Numbered from the stretch's first letter, positions 25,648 to 35,335 are shown. The stretch is 38,816 bases of DNA from a bacterium HR37 (GCA_002898375.1 BEIN01000023.1:1-38816), one strand, 5' to 3'. Numbers and translations are program-made. Notes: generated by a model from the sequence alone, not told the origin.

Positions 25648-26475
25648 ATGAACGTTATAAAACGCCATCCTATAGTGGTAACACTGGTTCTTTTCTTTTT
25701 TGCAATTCAGATTTTTCCCCTAAGCTTTGAAGGAAAGAACAAAACGACTTCTCTTGCTAGATTTGTGCTAACCTTATCCTACTATCCTCAGAAGATAGTG
25801 TATAAAGTCACAGAAGGGATAACATACCTATGGAGTAACTATATAGACCTTGTAAAAGCCAAAGAGGAAAACAAGAAACTAAAACTCCTTGTAAAGAAAC
25901 TAAGAAATGAGAGATTCCAGCTCTGGGAGGTAAAGTTACAGAACGAAAGGCTGAAAAGGCTCTTGGAGTTTAAGGAAACTATCCCCTACAAAACCCTTAC
26001 ATCAAACGTAATTGCAGGAAGCCCTTCACTACTTAGGTCCCAGACTGTAATCATAGATAGAGGGGAAAAAGACGGTATAATGGAAGGGATGCCAGTAGTA
26101 AACCAGGATGGTATAGTTGGAAGGGTTTTTCTAGTGGGAAAGAAAAGTGCAGAGGTTCTCCTGATAACTGACCCCATAAGTGCTGTAGATGCTTATATAC
26201 ACAGAACAAGAGCCAGAGGCATAGTTAAGGGAACAGGCAACGGATGTGTAATGGAATACATAGAAAATGAATCCGATGTAAGCACAGGAGATAAAGTGGT
26301 TACCTCAGGTAAAGATGGATTCTTCCCAAAGGGGGTTACGATAGGAACCGTTATAGATGTTGAGATAAAAAGCGGATTGATAAAGGCCTATATAGATCCA
26401 GACGCTGACCTAAATTCCCTTGAGGAAGTTCTTGTAATACTTAAAACACCCGAAAACACTGTTTTTAATGAGTAA
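25648..26475 (+). CDS. mreC: Rod shape-determining protein MreC
   Basis: A 275-residue bitopic protein of the elongation complex. N-terminal membrane helix (about 9-26), coiled coil (about 67-110, KAKEENKKLKLLVKKLRNER), then the periplasmic beta domain starting TSNVIAGSPSLLRSQTVIID with the family motifs GDKVVTSG and FPKGVTIGTV. It bridges MreB/MreD to PBP2. Length is normal. No clear Shine-Dalgarno sequence is seen; it follows mreB by 30 nt and overlaps mreD by 8 nt. Confidence 0.96.
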   Translation: MNVIKRHPIVVTLVLFFFAIQIFPLSFEGKNKTTSLARFVLTLSYYPQKIVYKVTEGITYLWSNYIDLVKAKEENKKLKLLVKKLRNERFQLWEVKLQNERLKRLLEFKETIPYKTLTSNVIAGSPSLLRSQTVIIDRGEKDGIMEGMPVVNQDGIVGRVFLVGKKSAEVLLITDPISAVDAYIHRTRARGIVKGTGNGCVMEYIENESDVSTGDKVVTSGKDGFFPKGVTIGTVIDVEIKSGLIKAYIDPDADLNSLEEVLVILKTPENTVFNE

Positions 26476-26962
26476 ATCACTGATATTTGCACTGATATAC
26501 ATCCTAATCTCTTTTGCCCTGATAATCCTCCAATCCACCCTTTTGGTCCCCAGAAGACTTGGGGCTTTAAGTCCTGATTTTAACCTTATAATGATACTAT
26601 TTCCTGCTATTTATCAAGGCATCAGAGGAGGGACTGCACTTGCTCTTACAAATTGTTATATAATGGATGTTATGTCTGGAAATACAATTGGGGTTTACAT
26701 CCTCTCCAGAATGGGTGTGTTTGTTATAATACATAGGATATCAAACAGCGTATACTATAGAAACTCTATTATACAGGCCCTCCTTCTCTTTACCGGTACA
26801 CTTGCCTCATGGGGATTTATATATACCGTAATACTTATGGAAACAGAGTTTGATTTTCAAGTATCTCTGGGGAAAGTAATTGTACAAGGAATATCCAACT
26901 CAACGGTTGGACTCCTTATATTTCAGTTGCTAGATAAAATAAATGAAAGAGTACAGAGGTAG
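26468..26962 (+). CDS. mreD: Rod shape-determining protein MreD
   Basis: A 164-residue integral membrane protein with about five hydrophobic helices, typical of MreD. Family-like features include SPDFNLIMILFPAIYQGIRGG and YIMDVMSGNTIGVYILSRM. Sequence conservation in this family is low, so identification leans on position between mreC and mrdA, both of which it overlaps (8 and 20 nt). Confidence 0.92.
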   Translation: MSKSLIFALIYILISFALIILQSTLLVPRRLGALSPDFNLIMILFPAIYQGIRGGTALALTNCYIMDVMSGNTIGVYILSRMGVFVIIHRISNSVYYRNSIIQALLLFTGTLASWGFIYTVILMETEFDFQVSLGKVIVQGISNSTVGLLIFQLLDKINERVQR

Positions 26963-28739
26963 ATTCTTAATAGCAACAATTGTTGTAGTTCAGGCTTTTT
27001 TCATACTAATTGCCCGGATGTGGTATCTCCAGATTTTAAGAGGAGAAGAATTTGAGAGGTTCTCCTTAAATAACCGAATTCGTCTGGTAAGAATACCAGC
27101 ACCTCGTGGAAGAATCTTTGATAGAAAGGGTAGAGAGTTGGTAGTAAACAGAGCTTCATTTGACGTATACGTAACACCAAGTGAGGTAAAAAACATAGAG
27201 CAATTAAGTACAAGTCTCTCAAACGTATTGGGAATAAATAAGGATGAGATTAAAGATAAGATAAAAAAGGCCTCAGTTGAGAGCAGATTTAAACCAGCTC
27301 TTATTGCTAGGGATATAAACCGCAACCAACTTGCTTTCCTGGAGGCAAGAAAAAGCTCTCTTCAGGGCTTAAGTATTGAGGTAAACCATGTAAGGAAATA
27401 TCCATACGGGAAACTCGGAGCATCCTTCCTTGGATACGTAGGAAAAGCAAGTCAGAAAGAGCTCAAGCTATATACAGACATAACAAGCAACAACATAGTT
27501 GGGAAAAGCGGAATAGAAAGAGCATTTGATAGTTACCTCAGAGGAGAAGATGGGTTTATACAAAAGGTAACAGATGCACTTGGAAGAGAGGTAAAAAACA
27601 ACCTGTTTGGCAAAGAATCTATAGCAAGAAACAGCGTTCCAGGAGCAGATATAGTTCTTTCAATTGACCTTGATATCCAGAAAGCCGCAGAAGAAGCCCT
27701 AGGAGACAGAGCAGGAGCAGTTGTGGTAGTAGACGTGCGAACTGGAGATGTACTTGCACTTGTAAGCCATCCAACGTTTAATCCCGCTGATTTCACAAAT
27801 GGGATAGACCCTCTAAAGTGGAAAGAGCTTGTAAACGACCCCTATCACCCCCTTCTAAATAGGGCCACACAGGGTATCTATGCTCCGGGTTCTGTTTTCA
27901 AGATAGTTACTGCAGCTGCAGGTATGCAGGAAGGGGTAATTACCCAGACCACATCATTTTACTGCCCAGGAAGATACAAGCTGGGGCGAAGAACGTTTAA
28001 ATGCTGGAAAACACAGGGGCATGGATGGGTAAATCTGGAGAAAGCAATAGTAGAATCCTGTGATGTGTACTTCTACTACGTTGCTGAGAGACTGGGAATA
28101 GATAGACTTGCACCTTACATAAAGGAGTTTGCACTTGGAGTAAAAACGGGAATCGATATTGAAGAAACATCTGGAATAGCTCCAAGTGAAGAGTGGAAAT
28201 TAAAGCTATTTAAAAAACCGTGGTATCAGGGGGAAACAACGGTAACTGCTATAGGGCAGGGATATTTAAGCGTAACGCCGCTACAGGTAGCAGTAATGAC
28301 GGCTGCTGTTGCAAACGGTGGAACGATTTTAAAACCGCAACTGGTTAAAAGGATTCTCTCCCCTGAAGGGGAATCCATAGTTGAGTATCAACCTATAAAA
28401 AGAGCCTATCTCCCGGTTTCAGACAAAGTGCTAAACACAATAAAAGAGGCACTTAAAGGGGTTGTAAATAACCCTAATGGAACGGGACGTAGCGCAAAAT
28501 CAGATAAGGTAGCAATAGCGGGGAAAACCGGTACCGCCCAGGTTATATCTCTTGGAAAAGGCACCCATGAAAGACACCAAGATCACGCTTGGTTTACCGC
28601 TTATGCCCCTGCAGAAGCACCAGAAATCGCAGTAACGGTGCTTGTAGAACACGGAGGAAAGGGAGGAGCCGTTGCTGCACCCATAGCAAAAGAGATAATT
28701 GAGGCATATATAAGGTTAAAGGAAGGGGGAAATGTCTGA
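26943..28739 (+). CDS. mrdA: Penicillin-binding protein 2 (transpeptidase of the elongasome)
   Basis: A 598-residue class B PBP. N-terminal membrane anchor (about 8-28), dimerisation domain starting RIPAPRGRIFDRKGRELVVN, then a transpeptidase domain with the three active-site motifs: SVFK (Ser317 nucleophile), SCD (Ser372) and KTGTAQ (Lys528). It crosslinks peptidoglycan during side-wall growth together with RodA, encoded 2 nt downstream. Length fits PBP2. The start lies within mreD. Confidence 0.97.
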   Translation: MKEYRGRFLIATIVVVQAFFILIARMWYLQILRGEEFERFSLNNRIRLVRIPAPRGRIFDRKGRELVVNRASFDVYVTPSEVKNIEQLSTSLSNVLGINKDEIKDKIKKASVESRFKPALIARDINRNQLAFLEARKSSLQGLSIEVNHVRKYPYGKLGASFLGYVGKASQKELKLYTDITSNNIVGKSGIERAFDSYLRGEDGFIQKVTDALGREVKNNLFGKESIARNSVPGADIVLSIDLDIQKAAEEALGDRAGAVVVVDVRTGDVLALVSHPTFNPADFTNGIDPLKWKELVNDPYHPLLNRATQGIYAPGSVFKIVTAAAGMQEGVITQTTSFYCPGRYKLGRRTFKCWKTQGHGWVNLEKAIVESCDVYFYYVAERLGIDRLAPYIKEFALGVKTGIDIEETSGIAPSEEWKLKLFKKPWYQGETTVTAIGQGYLSVTPLQVAVMTAAVANGGTILKPQLVKRILSPEGESIVEYQPIKRAYLPVSDKVLNTIKEALKGVVNNPNGTGRSAKSDKVAIAGKTGTAQVISLGKGTHERHQDHAWFTAYAPAEAPEIAVTVLVEHGGKGGAVAAPIAKEIIEAYIRLKEGGNV

Positions 28740-28741
28740 AT

Positions 28742-29869
28742 ATGATGCTCGATAGGAGACTTATCAAGAACTTCCCATATATTCCATTCCTTATTACCCT
28801 CTCCATCTGTACAATTGGGCTTGTAAACCTCTACAGCGCATGCTATCCAAATGAACTAATCGTGTTTAAAAAGCAGGTTATGTGGGTAGCCATAGGGACC
28901 ATTGGTATGATAGTAATGTCCTCTATAGACTACAAAATCATAAAGAGATACACCACCCATATATATCTGGTTTCAACCTTAATGCTTATCCTGGTACTTA
29001 TTTTGGGAAAAGAAATTTCTGGTTCAAAAAGCTGGCTTTCACTTGGCAGGTTAAGCCTACAGCCTTCTGAGTTTGCCAAGCTTTCCGTTATACTGGTTAT
29101 TGCAAGATTCTATGAATACGGTTTCCAAAAAGAACCATATGGTCTTTCTGACCTTGTAAAACCCTTTATATTTATAGCCATTCCCGCATCTCTTATAATG
29201 CTTCAGCCAGACCTAGGTACCGTACTTATGATTCTTGCCATAGCCGGAAGCATGATCTTATTTATGGGGATAAGGACAAAATCACTTGTTATACTTGCCC
29301 TGTTTCTTTTGGGGCTTCCCTACCCGAGCTGGAAATTCTTTCTTAAAGACTACCAAAAAGAGAGAATAAAGACCTTTCTTAATCCCTATCATGACCCACT
29401 TGGAGCAGGATACAACTCCATTCAATCGCAGATAGCAGTTGGTTCCGGAAAACTCTGGGGGAAATCTTTTAAGAAAGGCTCCCAGACACAGCTAAGGTTT
29501 ATACCTGCGCAGAAAACCGATTTCCTCTTCTCAGTGCTTGCAGAAGAATGGGGATTTATAGGAGGGTTCTTTACACTTCTTCTGTACTTTCTGATCATAA
29601 TGTGGATTTTAGATACCTCCAGTCGTGCAAAGGATATATTCTCTTCATTGGTATCGCTTGGCATAGCTTCTATGTTTTTCTGGCACACTTTTATCAATGT
29701 GGGTATGGTAATAGGCATACTGCCTGTCATGGGAATTCCACTGCTGCTTTTTAGCTATGGAGGTTCTTCATTAATCACATCCATGCTTGGCATAGGCCTT
29801 GTTCTCGGGATAAGAATGAGAAAACTCCCTGTATTAAATGAAGAGATGGAGATAAAGTGCATATCCTAA
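28742..29869 (+). CDS. rodA: SEDS peptidoglycan glycosyltransferase RodA
   Basis: A 375-residue polytopic SEDS protein that polymerises lipid II with PBP2. About ten membrane segments. Conserved blocks include GSKSWLSLGRLSLQPSEFAK, LIMLQPDLGTVLM, GYNSIQSQIAVGSGKLWGK, QKTDFLFSVLAEEWGF and SYGGSSLITSMLGIGL, of which the QPDLGT and WGF regions are SEDS hallmarks. It is the last gene of the shape operon. Its stop codon interlocks (CTAA) with that of the convergent P1 peptidase gene, so no terminator lies between them. Confidence 0.97.
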   Translation: MMLDRRLIKNFPYIPFLITLSICTIGLVNLYSACYPNELIVFKKQVMWVAIGTIGMIVMSSIDYKIIKRYTTHIYLVSTLMLILVLILGKEISGSKSWLSLGRLSLQPSEFAKLSVILVIARFYEYGFQKEPYGLSDLVKPFIFIAIPASLIMLQPDLGTVLMILAIAGSMILFMGIRTKSLVILALFLLGLPYPSWKFFLKDYQKERIKTFLNPYHDPLGAGYNSIQSQIAVGSGKLWGKSFKKGSQTQLRFIPAQKTDFLFSVLAEEWGFIGGFFTLLLYFLIIMWILDTSSRAKDIFSSLVSLGIASMFFWHTFINVGMVIGILPVMGIPLLLFSYGGSSLITSMLGIGLVLGIRMRKLPVLNEEMEIKCIS

Positions 29870-30846
29870 AGGTATCCTTTAATATCCGACCAGCTTGGGA
29901 TTCCCCCCAAACCCCTTGCTTTTTTCACTGCTCTAACTATAGCCTCTGAAACAAGCTCCGCAGCAACCACACCGATTACATTTGGATCCCCTGAAAGCTC
30001 TCCACATGAAACAGCAAACACCAGATCCCCGTCTGCAACCGTATGGGCAGGCAATATAACCCTTGCAATGCCCGTTTGGCCCATTTTTGAAACCCTCTTA
30101 AGCTCTGATCTGTTTAGTTTTGCATTTGTGCATATAACGGCAAGAGTGGTGTTTTGAAAAGATTCTACCTGCCACTTAACCCCCTGCTTTAACAGATTTA
30201 CAGATCCAAGAAAATCCCTTCCGCCAGAAGAATCCCTAACACCTGCTATAATCCTACCACTTTCCGGATCAACCACATCTCCAAAAGCATTTACAACAAC
30301 AAGTACCCCCACAACTACCCCATCACTTAAGGTGTAGCTTGCACTTCCAACACCTCCTTTGGTTGCGTTTTTTATCCCGAGAAGCTTACCTACAGTTGCT
30401 CCGGTTCCAACACCCACACTACCTTCCTCAAACCCTAAAGTCGATGCACCAAGACAGGCTCTGTAACCCATATCAGAATCTGGTCTTCTCTTTCCGTTAC
30501 CAATTCCAAGATCAAATATAACGGCAGTTGGCACCGAGGGAACAACCATACCATAACCAACCTTAAGTCCTATACCCCTTTCTTCCAGATAACGCATAAC
30601 ACCCCCGGCAGCATCCAACCCATAAGCACTACCTCCGGTAAGCAGGATCCCGTTTATACTTCCGTATGAGTGAGAAGAGAAAAGAGGATCGAGTTGTCTG
30701 GTACTTGTTCCTCCTCCTCTTAAATCAACAACCCCTACTGCACTGTTTTCAAAAAGTATGACTGTACACCCTGTAATGTCCTCATAGTTAGAGACATGCC
30801 CTACCCTGACTCCCGGAACATCTGTAAGCAATCCCATATCTATCAT
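29866..30846 (-). CDS. P1-family (S58/DmpA-like) self-processing aminopeptidase/amidase
   Basis: A 326-residue N-terminal-nucleophile hydrolase of the P1/DmpA/NylC superfamily. These proteins cut themselves into two chains, freeing a Ser or Thr nucleophile. Here the expected site is QN-TTLAVICTNAKL, between Asn232 and Thr233, as in the Asn/Thr type (NylC). Other family features: LTDVPGVRVGHVS at the N-terminus, VVDLRGGGTSTR, LLTGGSAYGLDAAGGV and LPAHTVADGDLVFAVS. No signal peptide, so cytoplasmic. The substrate cannot be told. It is divergent from the cox operon across 150 nt, and its stop interlocks with rodA. Confidence 0.92.
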   Translation of the reverse strand: MIDMGLLTDVPGVRVGHVSNYEDITGCTVILFENSAVGVVDLRGGGTSTRQLDPLFSSHSYGSINGILLTGGSAYGLDAAGGVMRYLEERGIGLKVGYGMVVPSVPTAVIFDLGIGNGKRRPDSDMGYRACLGASTLGFEEGSVGVGTGATVGKLLGIKNATKGGVGSASYTLSDGVVVGVLVVVNAFGDVVDPESGRIIAGVRDSSGGRDFLGSVNLLKQGVKWQVESFQNTTLAVICTNAKLNRSELKRVSKMGQTGIARVILPAHTVADGDLVFAVSCGELSGDPNVIGVVAAELVSEAIVRAVKKARGLGGIPSWSDIKGYL

Positions 30847-30858
30847 TATAAACCAAAC

Positions 30859-30887
30859 TTGACATAACCAAATAATCTGCTTACAAT
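30859..30887 (+). promoter_or_regulatory. Sigma-70-type promoter of the cytochrome oxidase operon
   Basis: TTGACA (30859-30864), 17-nt spacer, TACAAT (30882-30887; 5 of 6). The transcript would start near 30894, leaving a leader of about 100 nt before the SCO gene. That leader contains a 7-codon open frame (30971-30994) ending 2 nt before the SCO start. Confidence 0.7.
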
Positions 30888-30970
30888 CTAAACGTTTTTC
30901 TTTAAAAGATTATCTCAGCTAGAATACCAAATCCTTTAACAGCGGGGTTTATTGGGTAAATTATTATTAA

Positions 30971-30994
30971 ATGAGTAAAAGGGGCAGGTTTTAA
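30971..30994 (+). other. Possible leader mini-ORF before the SCO gene
   Basis: ATG AGT AAA AGG GGC AGG TTT TAA encodes MSKRGRF and stops 2 nt before the SCO start codon. Its AAAAGGGGCAGG also contains the only Shine-Dalgarno-like sequence for the SCO gene. It may be chance, or a translational-coupling leader. Confidence 0.25.
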
Positions 30995-30996
30995 CG

Positions 30997-31818
30997 ATGC
31001 TGGGTTTAGTATCTTTTTTAAGGACCTTGATATGGATTTTGGTCTTAACCCTACTTATCCACTCTCCTGTAAGCCATGCTATATCCAACATAGAAGACCT
31101 AAAAGGGGTTGGGGTTGAAGAGAAACTTGGGAGCTATATCCCACTTAACCTTGTTTTCCACGATGAGAACGGAAAGGAAATAGAGCTTAAAGAATTCTTT
31201 GGTGACGGAAAGCCTGTAATTTTAACCCTTGTTTATTACCACTGCCCACGCGTATGCTCTTTCATACTGGATGGAGTACTTAGTGCCGTAAACAACCTCG
31301 ATTCACTCTACCCGGGAAAGGACTACAAGATATTAACCATTAGCTTTGACCCATCTGAAACACCCGAGATGGCAAGGGAAAAGGCCAGGAAATACATAAC
31401 AAAGGGTAGCAAGAAAAGCTGGTTTTTCCTTACGGGATCAGAAGAGAGCATAAAGGAACTGACCCGGGCAATAGGATTTAACTACAAGAAGGATGGAGAT
31501 GACTTTGCCCACCCCTCAGTTATAACCATTCTTTCTCCTGATGGAAAGGTATCTCGCTACCTTTACGGAGCCCAATATGAGCCAAATGACCTTAGGCTGG
31601 CCCTTCTTGAGGCAGCAGATGGTAAAATCGGTTCCTCCAAACTAATAAATAAGGTTTTACTGTTCTGTTATCAATTTGATCCTGTAGGTAAAAAATACGC
31701 CCTTCAGGCCCTAAATGTAGTAAAAGCTGGAGGGGTACTAACTCTTTTATTGGTGGGCATGCTTTTAACTTACCTGTGGAAAAGAGAGAAAAAAGACCCT
31801 AATAGCAATGGAGGTTAA
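30997..31818 (+). CDS. SCO1/SenC/PrrC-family copper chaperone for cytochrome oxidase
   Basis: A 273-residue thioredoxin-fold protein. An N-terminal signal/anchor (about 5-28) precedes the SCO domain. Copper ligands: Cys83 and Cys87 (YYHCPRVCSF) and His172 (DDFAHPSVI). A second hydrophobic segment near the C-terminus (about 245-262) would anchor the domain on the periplasmic face. It supplies or reduces the CuA site of subunit II, encoded 8 nt downstream. First gene of the oxidase operon. Confidence 0.93.
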   Translation: MLGLVSFLRTLIWILVLTLLIHSPVSHAISNIEDLKGVGVEEKLGSYIPLNLVFHDENGKEIELKEFFGDGKPVILTLVYYHCPRVCSFILDGVLSAVNNLDSLYPGKDYKILTISFDPSETPEMAREKARKYITKGSKKSWFFLTGSEESIKELTRAIGFNYKKDGDDFAHPSVITILSPDGKVSRYLYGAQYEPNDLRLALLEAADGKIGSSKLINKVLLFCYQFDPVGKKYALQALNVVKAGGVLTLLLVGMLLTYLWKREKKDPNSNGG

Positions 31819-31826
31819 AAGAGAGA

Positions 31827-32765
31827 ATGAATTGGCTTCCAGAAGAGGCATCTAACCTTGCCAGAAATGTAGATACAGTTATTTGGTTTGTAACCATAAT
31901 TTCACTTGTATTTTTCTTCCTTATAACAGTTGTCCTGGTCTTTTTTGCAATAAAGTACAGACGGAAAAGCGGTGAAGATGAAACACCCTACATAACGGGT
32001 AATCATTTCCTTGAAACACTTTGGACAATTGTTCCCTCAATTCTTGTTCTTGTGATTTTTGCCTATGGCTTTATAGTTTTCAAGCAAATGAGAACCCCTC
32101 CTCAAGAAGCACTTGAGATAAACGTTATAGGAAAGCAGTGGCTCTGGCAGTTTCAATACGATAATGGCAAAACCACAATAAACGAGCTATACGTCCAGCA
32201 GAACAGACCTGTAAAGCTTATAATGAGGTCTGAAGATGTGATACACAGCTTCTTTGTTCCCGCCTTTAGGGTAAAACAGGACCTTCTAAGTGGAATGTAC
32301 ACTTATCTCTGGTTTACCCCTACCAAAGTAGGGGTATTTGACCTCTACTGTGCTGAATACTGTGGAGCTGCTCACTCTAAAATGCTAGGTAAGGTAATAG
32401 TGATGAGCCCGGAGGCATATGAAAGATGGAGAAAGGGAGAGGAAAGAGAGGAACAAAAAGGGGTTGCATCCATTTCTCCGGTTCAGTTGGGAGAGCAGTT
32501 ATACCAGCAGCGGGGCTGCAACGCATGTCACACCATAGATGGAACACCCTCTGTAGGACCTAGCTGGAAAGGCCTTTTTGGTCATGAGGTAACCCTTCAG
32601 GATGGCACAAAAGTAACCGCAGATGAAAACTACATAAGGGAGTCCATACTAGAGCCCCAGGCAAAGCTGGTAAAAGGATATCAACCGGTTATGCCATCTT
32701 TTAAAGGTATTTTAACCGATGAGGAGATATCAGCTATAATTGCTTATATTAAAACCCTAAAATGA
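31827..32765 (+). CDS. coxB: Cytochrome c oxidase subunit II with fused cytochrome c domain (caa3-type)
   Basis: A 312-residue subunit II. Two membrane helices (about 16-42 and 64-86) precede the cupredoxin domain with the complete CuA site: His140, Cys175, Cys179, His183 and Met186 (DLYCAEYCGAAHSKM). After a charged linker, a C-terminal cytochrome c domain has haem motif CNACH (231-235) and a likely axial Met289 (QPVMPSFKG). This fused c domain defines a caa3 oxidase, taking electrons directly from a cytochrome c or the bc1-type branch. The N-terminus lacks a cleavable signal peptide. Confidence 0.97.
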   Translation: MNWLPEEASNLARNVDTVIWFVTIISLVFFFLITVVLVFFAIKYRRKSGEDETPYITGNHFLETLWTIVPSILVLVIFAYGFIVFKQMRTPPQEALEINVIGKQWLWQFQYDNGKTTINELYVQQNRPVKLIMRSEDVIHSFFVPAFRVKQDLLSGMYTYLWFTPTKVGVFDLYCAEYCGAAHSKMLGKVIVMSPEAYERWRKGEEREEQKGVASISPVQLGEQLYQQRGCNACHTIDGTPSVGPSWKGLFGHEVTLQDGTKVTADENYIRESILEPQAKLVKGYQPVMPSFKGILTDEEISAIIAYIKTLK

Positions 32766-32794
32766 AAGCTTTTTTAAGCTAGGAGGTGCTTGAT

Positions 32795-34408
32795 ATGGCA
32801 AACCACACGGTTGCTGAGACCATACATGTTCCGTACCTGGAGGAAAAGGGAATACTTTCATGGATTCTCTCTACCGACCACAAGCGAATAGGAATCATGT
32901 ATCTAGTATCCATATCTACCTTTTTCGTTCTTGCAGGCATTGCAGCACTTCTTGTAAGGCTTGAGTTGCTCTCACCTGGAAAGACAATAGTTGATGCACA
33001 CACATACAATGTGCTCTTTACGTTTCATGGCTCTGCGATGGTGTTTCTCTTTATAGTGCCGGGTATTGCTGCAAGCTTTGGTAACTTCCTTATTCCGCTT
33101 ATGATAGGTGCAAGGGATGTAGCGTTTCCAAGATTAAATCTTTTGAGCTACTGGCTATATCTTCTTGGGACAGTAATTATTCTGTTTTCTCTTCTAAAAC
33201 CAGCAGATACCGGATGGACGTTCTACACCCCTTATAGCATACAGACTGGAACTGATGTTATCCTCCTTACATTTGGTGTTTTCATACTTGGTTTTTCTTC
33301 TATCCTTACAGGGCTTAACTTTATAGTTACCGTCCACAAACTAAGGGCACCGGGAATGACATGGCATAGGCTTCCTCTCTTTATATGGTCTTCATACGCA
33401 ACTGCCATACTTCAGCTTCTTGCCACCCCTGTCCTTGGTATAACGCTTCTTCTTCTGATAGCAGAGAGGGTATTTGGGATTGGTTTTTTTGATCCCGCAA
33501 AGGGAGGAGACCCGATTTTATTTCAGAACTTCTTCTGGTTTTACTCCCATCCTGCTGTGTATATCATGATAATCCCTGCAATGGGGGTTATATCTGAGGT
33601 AATACCTGTTTTTGCAAGAAAGCCCATTTTCGGTTACAAGGCAATAGCCTACTCTAGTCTTGCAATAGCACTTATAAGTTTCCTTGTTTGGGCACACCAT
33701 ATGTTTGTAAGTGGGATGTCAGAGGTAGCTGCCACTGTTTTTTCCTTTCTTACCTTCCTTGTTGCAATACCAACTGCTATAAAGGTCTTTAACTGGCTTG
33801 CAACCCTTTATAAGGGTTCTATAGAGTTAAGGACACCCATGCTTTATGCCCTCTCTTTTATATTTCTGTTTACAATAGGTGGCCTAACAGGGGTTTTTCT
33901 TGGTACACTGGCTGCTGATGTTCACCTTCATGATACCTACTTTGTTGTAGCACATATGCACTACGTTATGATAGGTGGCACTGTTATGGGCTTTTTTGCT
34001 GCCCTTCATTTCTGGTACCCAAAGATGTTTGGGAAGATGTACAATGAGGCGGTAGCAAAGGTTGCCTGGTTCCTTGTGTTTGTAGGATTTAATGTTACCT
34101 TCTTCCCTCAGTTCATACTGGGTATGGAGGGTATGCCAAGGAGGTACGCAGACTACCCACCTCAGTTTCACACACTTCATGAGATATCAACTATTGGCTC
34201 ATGGATACTGGGTTTAGGGATACTGATTATGGCCTTAAACCTGCTGAGGAGCTTAACAAATGGGGAGAAAGCCCCAGATAACCCATTTAATTCCCTCTCG
34301 CTTGAATGGCAAATACCCTCTCCACCACCACATGAGAACTTTGAAAAGATACCCCATGTAACGGACTGGACATATGGATATGGAAAAAAGAACAACCAGG
34401 AGGGTTAA
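32795..34408 (+). CDS. coxA: Cytochrome c oxidase subunit I, A2-type haem-copper oxidase
   Basis: A 537-residue catalytic subunit with twelve membrane helices. Numbered from ATG 32795: haem a ligands His78 (TFHGSAMVF) and His389 (VAHMHYV), haem a3 ligand His387, and CuB ligands His252 (YSHPAVY) and His301/His302 (VWAHHMF), with the crosslinked Tyr256. The YSHP motif replaces GHPE, so the D-channel glutamate is missing and the protein is A2-type, as in the Thermus caa3 enzyme. I chose ATG 32795 because AGGAGG lies about 8 nt before it; the in-frame GTG at 32786 overlaps that site. Confidence 0.97.
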   Translation: MANHTVAETIHVPYLEEKGILSWILSTDHKRIGIMYLVSISTFFVLAGIAALLVRLELLSPGKTIVDAHTYNVLFTFHGSAMVFLFIVPGIAASFGNFLIPLMIGARDVAFPRLNLLSYWLYLLGTVIILFSLLKPADTGWTFYTPYSIQTGTDVILLTFGVFILGFSSILTGLNFIVTVHKLRAPGMTWHRLPLFIWSSYATAILQLLATPVLGITLLLLIAERVFGIGFFDPAKGGDPILFQNFFWFYSHPAVYIMIIPAMGVISEVIPVFARKPIFGYKAIAYSSLAIALISFLVWAHHMFVSGMSEVAATVFSFLTFLVAIPTAIKVFNWLATLYKGSIELRTPMLYALSFIFLFTIGGLTGVFLGTLAADVHLHDTYFVVAHMHYVMIGGTVMGFFAALHFWYPKMFGKMYNEAVAKVAWFLVFVGFNVTFFPQFILGMEGMPRRYADYPPQFHTLHEISTIGSWILGLGILIMALNLLRSLTNGEKAPDNPFNSLSLEWQIPSPPPHENFEKIPHVTDWTYGYGKKNNQEG

Positions 34409-34414
34409 CTAACA

Positions 34415-35020
34415 ATGGAAGAGATAGGAATAGATGTACATGCTCACCACCACGTAGACCCGGTAGTAGAGTACAAGGCCTCAAAGCTTGGGATGTGGCT
34501 TTTCCTGGCAACTGAGCTTTTACTCTTTGGTGGGCTTTTTGCAGCCTATGCAATCTTTCGGGCAAAGTACCCTGAGATGTTCCATGAGGAACACAAAGAG
34601 CTTGATAGAACAATAGGGGCTATAAACACGGTTGTGCTTATATGCAGTAGTTTAACAATGGCTCTTGGTGTTGCTTCAATCCAGAGGGGAAAGAAAAAAC
34701 TTCTTTCCCTGTTTCTGCTTCTTACCATTCTTTTCGGTATCGTGTTTGGCATTAACAAGTACTTTGAATACGGCCATAAATTCGAACACCACATCTACCC
34801 AAGCACAAGCATATTCTTTGCCCTCTACTTTATGATGACGGGTCTTCACATGCTTCACGTTCTTGCAGGGGTTTTAGTACTAACTGCTTTACTTATTCTA
34901 TCTTTAAAAGGCAAGTTTTCAGAAAACTACTATACACCAATAGAGTTAGGGGGACTTTACTGGCACCTTGTTGACCTTATATGGATATACCTCTTTCCCT
35001 TACTCTATTTAATATCATAA
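34415..35020 (+). CDS. coxC: Cytochrome c oxidase subunit III
   Basis: A 201-residue subunit III of the short, five-helix type. Family features: KLGMWLFLATELLLFGGLFA at the first helix, FALYFMMTGLHMLHVLAG, and WHLVDLIWIYLFPLLYL at the end. It stabilises subunit I and proton uptake. AGGAGGG precedes the start. Between coxA and coxD with gaps of 6 and 12 nt. Confidence 0.96.
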   Translation: MEEIGIDVHAHHHVDPVVEYKASKLGMWLFLATELLLFGGLFAAYAIFRAKYPEMFHEEHKELDRTIGAINTVVLICSSLTMALGVASIQRGKKKLLSLFLLLTILFGIVFGINKYFEYGHKFEHHIYPSTSIFFALYFMMTGLHMLHVLAGVLVLTALLILSLKGKFSENYYTPIELGGLYWHLVDLIWIYLFPLLYLIS

Positions 35021-35032
35021 CGGAGGTTACAT

Positions 35033-35335
35033 ATGGAAACGAAAGCTCATATTGAGGAGCACCATGTAGGATATACAACCTACGTTCTTGTATGGCTTGC
35101 ACTTATGGTTCTTACGGGGATTACCGTATGGGTTTCATACCTTCACTTTGGGGTGTTCAACATAGTTGTTGCCTTACTAATCGCATCTATAAAGGCTTCT
35201 CTTGTGGCTCTTTACTTCATGCACCTTAAGTTTGAGGACAAAACCACATGGATATTTGTTCTATACCCCATAGTCCTTTTGGCACTGCTTATAGGGCTAA
35301 CCGCAGTTGATGTTTTCTTTAGGACCACACCCTAA
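35033..35335 (+). CDS. coxD: Cytochrome c oxidase subunit IV (prokaryotic, caa3-type)
   Basis: A 100-residue protein with three membrane helices; an N-terminal EEHHVGYTTYVLVWLALM and central SLVALYFMHLKFEDKT match bacterial small subunit IV, a structural subunit of caa3 oxidases. GGAGG lies 8 nt before ATG. Its stop TAA shares one base with the ctaA start (TAATG), so translation is coupled. Confidence 0.9.
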   Translation: METKAHIEEHHVGYTTYVLVWLALMVLTGITVWVSYLHFGVFNIVVALLIASIKASLVALYFMHLKFEDKTTWIFVLYPIVLLALLIGLTAVDVFFRTTP

